From Muricea muricata (lineage: Eukaryota; Cnidaria; Anthozoa; Malacalcyonacea; Plexauridae), in the NCBI GenBank assembly GCA_963855995.1, contig OY979716.1, positions 28,408,421 through 28,472,420 of the forward strand: a stretch of 64,000 nt of DNA, read 5' to 3'. The translations under genes were made by a program, and so were the position numbers. Below the pieces are notes generated by a model, which did no database searches, had not been told where the DNA came from, and saw only the letters and a list, made by a program, of their open reading frames with translations. This document shows positions 24,368-33,934 of the stretch, piece after piece (position 1 is the stretch's first letter; the number at the start of each line of letters is the position of its first letter).

Positions 24368-25177
24368 CATACTATTTTTTGCTTTGTTGCGTTTTAATAC
24401 ATTAAACGTAGCTAGTTATTTAAATTTATATTAGTGTGAATCGTGGTGTGAACCGTGCTAACTTCATTGCAATTGTCAGTACCGGAAGCCTGATCAATTT
24501 CAGTGCACTTCAAGCATCGCGTTGCACAAAACAAGCTTAGCAAAACGTGAAATGCATATCTTCATCTCCTTTTGCAGATTTTCAAGTATTTATCTGTGCA
24601 ATTGAAATAGAAGACATAAAAAATTAAGACACGAATACAAAAAAATGTGCTTTTGCCAAATTGAACAATTTATTTACACTTATTCAGATTCTGTTAATTA
24701 TTAACTGTTTTAAACTTTTGCACGGAATAGTCTATCATTATTGCTTTATATCAATACTTGTATTCAGAATGTTGAATTGGTTTCAAAAAATTTGACCTAC
24801 TCACACAAAGCTTAAAATCGCTTTCACCATAGACTATCCAGAAGACAGGGACTGGAAACGCTAGCTGAAGCGCGTATGATGCTGACGTGCGATCCGTGAT
24901 ATGGCTTTTAGCACGTCAATCCCTAGGGTTGCCGCGCAACCGCGGTCTTTTTTTTCACAAAATACTTCTTGAAGAATTGTGAATCTTGATTAATTTTTGT
25001 TCATTTTGTTGAAATCAGTATATTTAATTTATGTTTTTTCACCCAACATTCGAGATCGTGTTATTGTCAAGGTAAGTACGCTTTCATTTTTAATTTAGAC
25101 TATAAATAGTTATAAATTATTTCAGTTTTGTAAAGCGCGTTCATAAAAAAAATGTTGCACATAAATTAGGTAGTTTT
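24368..25177. other. intergenic, possible left flank of the P-like unit
   Basis: No gene seen. The 20-base sequence CATAGACTATCCAGAAGACA at 24828-24847 recurs exactly at 31957-31976 in the same orientation, bracketing the P-like gene pair. A small GC-rich hairpin (GTTGCCGCGCAACCGCGG) lies at about 24926-24945. Confidence 0.45.
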
Positions 25178-26150
25178 TTAAACCCTGTAACTGGAGAATG
25201 AAGAAACAAATTGCCTTTTAAAGTCTAAAACTAGCATTGAAAGTTAATCGAGGGTGCATTAGAGCGGTTACAGCAACGTTTTATTTTGTGAGTGCAGCAC
25301 AAACAAGCATTTTTTACACCCGAGTATAAAATAGTCGCTATGTCGATGCCCTTGATTTTATAACCTGTAACAATGATTTTAGCAAATTACAAGATATTAC
25401 TTTTAAATGCTTTAAACTAAAATACAAGGGCTGTGCATTTATTGCATTTTCAAATCATGTCTTGATTGAATAAAGCTAAAAATTGCCAAAGACTACGTGC
25501 GTTAATTTTTTGACTGTAAAATGTCGCTATTGTTGTTTTCATCACGTATACATAGTTTAAACCCTGAAACTTCACTTTGAGTGATTTTTAGGGCATTATT
25601 TTTATATATTTAAAACAAGAAAACAATAAACTGTGCACATATTATTTTTTTAGAACTTTTCATGATTAAATAAAGCTGAAAACTGACATAAACTGTGCGC
25701 GTAATATTTTTTACTAAAAATTATCGCCATTGTTGTTCTCGTCGCATATGGCTAGTTTAAACCCTATAACTCCACTTCAAGCGAGTGTCTGAGCACAATT
25801 GTTATATATTTTGAACAAGGAAACAATAAACTGTGCACATTTTGATTTTTGAAAACTCTTTTTATTAAATAAGACTAAAAAATGCACTACGTGCGTTTTA
25901 TTTTTTAGACTAAAAAATGTCGCATTGTCGTTCTTGTCTTAGTTGATACTCTGAAACATTAATTACTGTGCGATTTTCAGAGCATTATTTTCATATTATT
26001 CTAAGCAGTTAAACAATAAAATGTGCACGTATTGCTTTTTCAAATCTTTTTTTGATTTAATAAAGTTTTAAATTGCCAGAACTGCGAGCGTATTATTTTT
26101 CAAAAAACCGAAAGTCGCCATTGTTGTTCTCGCCTATGCTTTTGAACAGA
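25178..26150. repeat. about five diverged tandem repeats of ~200 bases upstream of the P-like gene
   Basis: Successive segments starting near 25180, 25360, 25556, 25757 and 25945 share an order of motifs: AACCCTGTAACT-like start, ACAATAAACTGTGCAC, TTTTTGATTAAATAAAGCT, ACGTGCGTTTTATTTTTT and GTCGCCATTGTTGTTCTCGT. Identity is moderate, but the order and spacing recur. They precede the first exon of the transposase at 26312 and may be subterminal repeats that bind the transposase. Confidence 0.65.
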
Positions 26151-26311
26151 CTACAAGAAAGTCTACATGTTTTAGTTTACGTTTTAGTTTAAAGTTTCAG
26201 AACATCATCATATGTAGTTTGTGTAAAAACGAAAGCAACGTGCTATAATGCCTTTCATATAAGCCTTTGTTTTTTCAATTAACTGTATTGACAAAGCTTC
26301 TTCAAATATAG

Positions 26312-29300
26312 ATGCCTTACAAAAAAGGATTTTCAAGATTGAAACAGAAACGATTTAACGCGTTAAAAAAAGAAGCTACGAAACAACAACTACACAACAA
26401 ACTAGAAAAGCTCAAAAAGGTAAATATATTATAAACTTAAACCATACCTAAGTGGTCCGTCTTTTGACACCAAACATGAATGAACTGAGAACTAGATATC
26501 TTCTCAAACTAGTATCCTTCATACAAATGCTTTCATTTCTCGAGTAAAACGCTTCTCACTTGATCAGCTGGCACTCCTGGTAGCTTTCGAAATGTGTTAT
26601 GTTTTTTCAAAAACGTAAATAAATCTCATTTTCCCTCTCGAGACAGTTTGTACACACATTTTGTTTCATAATGACTGGTCATGATGTGGCCATGTCAAGC
26701 AACCATGTTCATTTATCGTTTAGAATCTTTAGAACTGTACGTCTGCACCACATGCACGTAATCATGTGACCATGACATAACAGCGTTTGGAAGGAGAATT
26801 TTAATTTTGATATTCAGAAAACTATTTGAAAAACAATTTACTTTTTACAAATATATTCACAAATCATAGAAATTTCAGGATAACAGTCTTTCAAAGACAT
26901 ATGCGCACACTGCCAGCTTTAACCCCAGAAACTGACAATAAAAGTGTAATAGGAGTACTGCAGTAGGATAGCTACTTGTAACTGTAGTGGGATAAAATTT
27001 CTGCAAGTTCCAAAAAAAATTAAGGAAATAGTTTGATGCCCAAGCCCATGGATTTTTGTGATTTCTCATTACTATATTTCTACGTTTAGAAAAGTTTGGA
27101 TGCAGATAAAAATGCATTACTAAAGGATGCAGCAAGTGCTTTAAATCGTCTAACGGTCTGCGATACAGCACCATTTGCAGTGAGAGAGGTGAACAGTAGC
27201 AGCACACTTACTCGTGACAATTCTACACTTGAGCCAATTGAACCTATTGAAACAAACAGAAACCCTACCACATTTTCAGATTTAGTGAAATCAGTTAGCA
27301 CTGCTAGTCTACCTCTTGGATGGGCATTGATAAAAACAGATGGCGAAACCATTAAGATCGCATATGTGCAGGAGAGAAAACACGATTGCACCGAAAATTC
27401 AGTAAAAAGTAAATCTATTATCGTTAATAGTAATGGATCATGGTCACTTAGAGTTCTCGATAGAGTTGTTACAAAATTTGACTCATCTGGATGTGCACGC
27501 TTGAAAAAGTTTCAAAATCTTCGAACAAAAGACGAACTCCTGGAACTAGTAAATGTCGTCGATTCGAGTACGATATGTTGCGGAAACCCTGATATTGACG
27601 TGCAGACAGGTAATCAGACGGCAATCTCGAGAGAGACAAGATTTGAAGTGAAAAAACAAGATGGTTCTATTTATAATAGTACCATTCGTTCAGATAAATG
27701 TTTGTTGTTGACTTCTGAGAAAGATCGATGCCATGAGTGCGTTAAACAACGGAATTATTTACGTGTGATGAAGAGTAGGCAAGCGAAAGCAAATACAAAT
27801 CAACGAACTGCAGTCGATAGCCATGTCAATTACAGATACCTTTCCTCTGAAGAGAAAGATACGAAGATTAAAAAGTTGCACATGGAATTGAAAGCTACAA
27901 AACGGTCATTAAACAGAGTACAATCCAAAGTGCAGGAAACCAATGACAAAGAAGGACATGTTCTGGATGATGAGATGAACAATTTTTTGAAAGAAATATT
28001 AACAAGTGGCAATAATTTAGAAGAATTGCCAATAGGAACATTTCGCAGGTAAATTCTTCATAGTACTGTACTGTAATCCAGTAGTGCAAGACCTGTACCC
28101 CAAGTCCGAGTTCAAGTCCCTTTTCCATTTTAATTTCGTGTCGTGAAAAATTCATTGGAGGCCTTAGGGTTTTCACAATTTGTGTTGTCTTTGAGACAAC
28201 AGAGTTCCTAATTTTAACAAAACAATCACACTAATAAAAAATCGTAAATTAGCGTCCTCGTACAGGACTCGACCTACTTTTCCAAGTCCAGAGGGATCAA
28301 GTCATACCCTCAAGATTGGACCTGAGTCATACAACACTGCTGTACTGCCTAACACTAAATATGTTTTTATTAAGGTTTTTCTGGCAGGGACAAATGCACG
28401 CTCTATCTTGTAAAGATTCTAGGCAGATAAGGTGGCATCCGCTTATGATAAAGTGGTGCCTAAATATCAAGCTTCGATCAACGTCTGCCTATGCAGCCAT
28501 GAGGAATTCTGGATTTCTTAAGCTCCCTAGCGAGAGAACGTTGCGAGATTACACCCATTGGACCAAAATGTCATCCGCGTTCCAACCATCGTCATTTGAA
28601 CGTCTTCTTGAAGAGGCAAGGTATAATGATCTAGAAGACTGGCAGAAGTTTGTGGTGTTACTGCACGATGAAGTCAAGATCAAAAGTGACATAGTTTATT
28701 GCAAACACACCGGGGAACTTATTGGCTTCGCAAATTTAGGAGATGTTAACAATGCGTTGGTTGATTTCGAGAAGCAATGCCAGAATGAGATTTCCAACGC
28801 ACCTGATATTGCAACATACATGCTTGCCTTTATGGTCAGGGGAGTTTCCATCAGTTTGGAGTACCCATTAGCACATTTTCCTTGCAGCGGTTGCACATCA
28901 GCTGATCTCATTTACCCCCTTTTTTGGGATGGAGTAAGACACTTGGAAACACTTGGATTTAAGGTATCTTTTTCAAAATACATCATAGTTATGGCATAAT
29001 GATACCAATTTAATATAAGATCATTTAGATTTATTTATAGTTATCCCCATCGTATCTATCTTTATTTTATCTTATCTTACCTTTAGGTAATCGCAAGTAC
29101 AAGTGATGGTGCGTCCACGAACAGAAAATTTGTGAAGATTCACGGTCCATGTACCTCCTCAAGTAATTCTTCAACCATGTCCTCATCGAAATCCTTGAGT
29201 TCAATCAAATCCTCACCCAAAGCATCGACAGGAACGGTTGTGTACAAGACAAAGAATCTTTACAGTCTGGATGAAAGGGATTTATTTTTTGCAGCAGACC

Positions 29301-30803
29301 CACCTCACCTTATCAAAACTGTTAGGAATAATTTGGAGAATAGTGGGTGGAATAAAAAGACACGTCTTTTATGGGTAAGTACAAAATATAGCATTAAAAT
29401 GCGCAGATCATGAGCGCATAACACCTTATCATTCACTAGCTTTGGCAATCAACTGACAGAACAACACGTTTTATACCCATTAAGTGAGTTAGTGTGTTAG
29501 AGTGTGACATGCTCATATTTCTTTAAAAAATTAGCAGAATTTTCCAATTACTACCTAAAACGATAGAACAGTTCGACCTTTAAATTCGAGCAAAAGCCCT
29601 TCGTCGGGAATTGTAGCACGAAGAAAATTTGCTGGAAACGTCGAATCTGCCATATCGTTTAGGTAGTGAGTGGAAAATTTTGCTGCTTTCCGATGCTATT
29701 ATCCGCTACCAACACTGGCCACATATTGAAATTATATGTCCATACAATTCCAGAATTGTGGTTATGACATATCTTGGATACACATTGTCAATCTCTACAA
29801 AGATGATTTGAACCGTCAAGGACTGAAATTGGTACCAAAACTTAAATACGACCATATATATTTGACACCTCATTCACGGATGAAAGTACATCTTGCTACT
29901 CAGGTTTGTGTTTTCATTTGGAATTGCTGAATTAATTCTTCAGTAAACTCAGCACTTTATTTTTTTCTTAGGTATTAAGCTCTCCTGTTGCAAACGCACT
30001 GGACATGTTTTACCCTGAGCAAGTTAAGGGAACAGTTAAGTTTGTGCGAATGTTTGACGCTTTCTTCGACTGCTTAAATACGAGATCATTGACAGAAGCA
30101 GCGAGAAGAAAGAAGTCCAATCTCGCCCCGTACAGATCACCTGAAGATCCTCGTTTGAAGGTATACAAAATGAAAACTATTAGAATAAAGATACGCGTAT
30201 ACTTACAGTAGCTCATGCTTTATGAAAAACAAAAAGCACGCGCGAAGAGCATACTGTAACTCATAACTTTCTACATATTGATAGTGGTTGAAGGACGAAT
30301 TCCTTGGTTATCTTGACAGCTGGTCTAAGTCAGTAGATGCCTTGTCTGAAGTTCCTCCAAAACAAAAGTTGAAAATGAAACTAAGCCAACAAACAACAGA
30401 AGGGTTAATAATGACTGGTAAAAATTAGAAATTCTTATAACATTTCAACTACTCAATTTCTTCTATACCATAAAGTAATTATCTATAACAACACGACGTA
30501 TAAATTCTGTTTTCAGTGAATTCATTCGTGGAATTAGTAAAATACCTGCTTAACTACCCTGGAATGAGATTCGTCCTCAGCGAGCGATTTAACCAGGATC
30601 CGATTGAATCTCACTTCGGAAAACACAGGCAAATGAAAGGAGGCAATGATAACCCGACAGTAGCACAGTTCAATCAAAATGAAAGTGCACTCCGTCTTCT
30701 TGGATCACAAGCACTTGCTCCTGTTTCTGGGAACACAAACCATGGTATTGTTATTCCAGAAGTTATTGAAAATACGCCGTTACCGAAACGAAAAAGGAAA
30801 TGA
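26312..30803 (+). CDS. P-element-like (THAP9-like) transposase, eight exons, apparently intact
   Basis: Proposed exons are 26312-26419, 27090-28048, 28375-28963, 29087-29374, 29754-29903, 29972-30160, 30285-30417 and 30517-30803. Every donor is GT, every acceptor AG, all phases agree, and the joined product is 900 aa without a stop. Exon 1 is lysine-rich (MPYKKGFSRLKQKR). Exon 2 has a CHEC pair (CHECVKQRNYLR) and a coiled coil. The transposase core follows: QIRWHPLMIKWCLNI, LPSERTLRDYTHW, VVLLHDEVKIKSDIVY, IASTSDGASTNRKFV, FFAADPPHLIKT, FFDCLNTRSLTE and VLSERFNQDPIESHFGKHR. These are the RNase-H-fold catalytic and insertion motifs of the P/THAP9 family. A canonical THAP domain is not visible at the N-terminus. 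It is probably active or recently active. Confidence 0.85.
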
Positions 30804-30873
30804 GAATTTCATACATAGACATAGTGCAGGTATATTTTTTAGTTATAATGTTTATTAGTTATTTGGGTATATT

Positions 30874-31914
30874 CTATATTTTCATATTTTTTAAATCCTT
30901 ACGTAGGGCCTTTTTTTTCGCTGCTTCTTTAGACTGCATATGCCTAAACTGTTCAATCCAATTTGCCGCAAACGCATGGCCTCTGATATTCACCCATAGT
31001 TCGATACACATCCGCATAACTTGAGCAGAAACAGCTGAATTTTGCTTGCCAGTTGCATGTTCCCAATGCTTTATCGCAACGTTGTCCTTAACTACAGCAT
31101 TAAGTACGGGCAATTTAATATTTGCTGAATCAGATATATTTCTAATGCATGCTGTACGGAAGTGTTTTCTGCAGTGATGTTCAACCGCTCTAAAAAATAG
31201 ATAACCATCATTGCTGAGCTGAAACAAACCACCTCTGTTTTGTTTTTCTAGCCAAGACTTCGTGTAATCAAGAAATGTTTGCGCGTTACCAACTTCATTG
31301 CTCACTGAAATCGAGTTTAGACATACAATTTTCTCATTATAATGCGGGTCACTAGATTGCCTCTTCATACACTGTCTCTTCAAAGAGAATGGCACAAACC
31401 CAGCAGCATATCTTAGTATATTTTCCTCTACAGGAGGTATTTTCACTTCATGAGAGACTTCCGTAATATTTGATTTTGACTTCAAATGCAAAAGTTTTTC
31501 AAACAACTTCCGAAGTAAAGTTTGTATGAAAAGTATGGAACAAGGTTGTTCAAGTGAAGCTGTGCATAAATAACTAGTAAACTCGCTCACAAATTCGTCA
31601 TCACAACAAAGGGTATGAAACTCATGCCACATTTTCGCGCGTTGCTTTTCCGGGCGTTTCCTTGAATCACCAGATACAGTTACTTTCCAAATTTTGGCAA
31701 GAATAAGCTGAAACTTTTTGGCATCACAGAGACCTTGATTCTTTAAAAGGGACTCGGCGATCAAAATTAGCTCCTGTCCATGTTGGGATCCTTTAATTTC
31801 GTTAAATGGATCTGTTTGTATCTGGCTTAAAGTTTCTCTCAATATCTGCATGCCATCCCCATATAGGTTAGTAAGTATGTAGTTACTTGCATCAGCGTTG
31901 TTAGAAACATCCAA
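30874..31914 (-). CDS. convergent accessory gene of the P-like transposon, unknown function
   Basis: A 346-codon open frame with no interruption ends 70 bases past the transposase stop, on the opposite strand. I do not recognise a named domain. The protein is predicted soluble and largely helical, with a lysine-rich C-terminus (KKKALRKDLKN). Its C-terminal half shares ordered motifs with the broken gene at 11958-13117, which also converges on a P-like transposase, so the pair is a recurring unit. The start is uncertain: the sequence just upstream reads TTATACACAG followed by an open frame (ELDVSN), so 31914 could be inside a second exon whose upstream partner lies to the right. Confidence 0.7.
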   Translation of the reverse strand: MDVSNNADASNYILTNLYGDGMQILRETLSQIQTDPFNEIKGSQHGQELILIAESLLKNQGLCDAKKFQLILAKIWKVTVSGDSRKRPEKQRAKMWHEFHTLCCDDEFVSEFTSYLCTASLEQPCSILFIQTLLRKLFEKLLHLKSKSNITEVSHEVKIPPVEENILRYAAGFVPFSLKRQCMKRQSSDPHYNEKIVCLNSISVSNEVGNAQTFLDYTKSWLEKQNRGGLFQLSNDGYLFFRAVEHHCRKHFRTACIRNISDSANIKLPVLNAVVKDNVAIKHWEHATGKQNSAVSAQVMRMCIELWVNIRGHAFAANWIEQFRHMQSKEAAKKKALRKDLKNMKI

Positions 31915-31976
31915 TTCTGTGTATAATAATCAAGAGTAGGAAAGATTCAGTACTTACATAGACTATCCAGAAGACA

Positions 31977-33079
31977 TGTCTCCTGGATATTTAAATATCA
32001 TTTATTATCTATCACTTGTTTATTTACTATTAAAAATATATTTGACTATTTCATAAATGTATTTATTGTATTAATTATCACTAATTAAAATTTGACCAAA
32101 ATTTCAAATTTGACCAAGCTTTAAGTTTTCGGTCTGCAAAAAGTGACATACAACTCAATTCACGTTTTATTATTGACCGACTTATTACTCATATGAATTG
32201 TGCCACTCATCGCAATGCTACAAAAACACTTAATATGTAGTGTTGAAAGCGGAAGTCAAGTCCGTTCTGCGCATCTGTTTTGTATCAATGTCATGTTTTA
32301 TATCCTGAAAAATAGATCACAATTGGTGCATAATCCATAAATCATGCTTATTGCATAAATCATGCATAAATCATGCCTTTGGAGGTTTTTAGATTTTTGG
32401 AATTTGGATAACAAATGGCAACTTGAGCAGTACCACAGTCTGGCAGCAAACCAGAAATTTTCAAACAAGAGTAGTGAAATTTGGTGAAACTACATTTTGG
32501 ATTATTACAAACCCCTGTATTCTCATTAGGTATAATCTTTCAACAGTAGCGTATAACATCACTAGACTTATCTGACATGTTATGGTAACTAGAACATTGT
32601 GCTTTTTGGTATAACACCTTCCTAATATTTCTGCCAAAATGCATGTTCTTCAAAATTCAGTTAGCTAAGGAAGAACTGCCTTTCAGAGAGAAGGATTCCT
32701 TTTGATATGCTCAAGGAAAAACATTGGTTGATTGTTCCTGTTGAAAGCACATACAACAAAGTCACAATAATGACAGCCAGAAACAAAGATTTGTTGCTGC
32801 ACTTAATAGTACTACTGATGGTCTCTCTTAAGCCTCAAAGTACCATTGACTTTTTCAAGGTAAGCATTATTCAACATTATATAACTTGTTTATAGACACT
32901 GTGCAGAACAGAGGTGCAAGATATATAGATTTGACTTCCATTTTAAGTATATTATTCAATTTAAAAGTATTAAATTTACCAGAAAGTGTTTTCTGGGCAT
33001 TTGTTGCTGCTGTTGTAGAAGATGAAGCTTCACCTGAAAATACATATGCCATAATTACATATATTCTACAAAGTATTTG
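31977..33079. other. intergenic; weak open frames only
   Basis: No supported gene. Frames at about 32650-32870 (with a GTAAGC donor after it) and 32886-33078 (VFWAFVAAVVEDEASPENTY) look protein-like, but I cannot assign a family. The second runs into the assembly gap. Confidence 0.4.
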
Positions 33080-33279
33080 NNNNNNNNNNNNNNNNNNNNN
33101 NNNNNNNNNNNNNNNNNNNNNNNNNNNNNNNNNNNNNNNNNNNNNNNNNNNNNNNNNNNNNNNNNNNNNNNNNNNNNNNNNNNNNNNNNNNNNNNNNNNN
33201 NNNNNNNNNNNNNNNNNNNNNNNNNNNNNNNNNNNNNNNNNNNNNNNNNNNNNNNNNNNNNNNNNNNNNNNNNNNNNNN
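33080..33279. other. assembly gap (200 N)
   Basis: Exactly 200 undefined bases, a conventional placeholder. The true distance is unknown, and any gene crossing this point is broken in the assembly. Confidence 0.99.
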
Positions 33280-33513
33280 AAAATGTTTTTCTGACCTGAA
33301 ACCAATGTTTAATTTTTTGGCCTAGGTACTGTCATTAAAATTTAATCTAAATGTAAATTTTTGAAGCATTATAAATGTTCTTGATGAACAATATAAATAC
33401 ATAAATAGAATGTACAAAATTTTACAAGATTAATTATATGAATCATGACAAACTTCTTCTAGTTTTAAATTTAATAATTAAATGTCACGATAACAGGTTA
33501 TCCGTCCCATAAT

Positions 33514-33934
33514 CAATAGACGATTTGCATGTTAGACTAACTTTCAATCTAGGCAAGACGAACAAAATCTTTTACTATAGTTAAAAAGAGCATCCTAAAA
33601 TTAGTAGAATTGCCAAGTTTGGTGGCGAAATGTTGTAAAACATGGAAAATATGGCCTCGCAAAGTTTGCTAATTTGTATACATTTGTATTACGCGAGGAA
33701 AAAGTTACCACTTTTGATACAATTTTAGCTGAAAAGTGGTAACTTTTTTCTTGCGTAATACAAATGCATACAAATTTGCAAACTTTGCAACGCCATATTT
33801 TCCATGCTTAACAACATTTCGCCACCAAACTTGGCAATTCTACTAATTTTAGGATGCTCTTTTTAACTGTGGTAAAAGATTTTGTTTGTCTTGGCTAGAC
33901 TGAAAGTTAGTCTAACATGCAAATTGTCCATTAG
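33514..33934. repeat. foldback MITE at the 3' end of the helicase gene
   Basis: Two arms of about 200 bases are near-perfect reverse complements: the left starts AATAGACGATTTGCATGTTA and the right ends TAACATGCAAATTGTCCATT. The loop around 33715-33732 is short. The right arm supplies the last few codons and stop of the adjacent helicase frame, so it inserted in or at the end of that gene. Confidence 0.85.

Noticed and set aside
18340-24461. GTGTGAAYC..GTGTGAACCGTG motifs on both sides of Kolobok 1 as Tc1 terminal repeats
   Set aside because: The motifs are suggestive, but several imperfect copies occur (18344, 18515, 18565, 24433) and no consistent pair with TA duplications could be defined.
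32886-33325. Open frames running through the N gap
   Set aside because: Undefined bases cannot create stops, so length is meaningless; only 32886-33078 is real sequence and shows no family.
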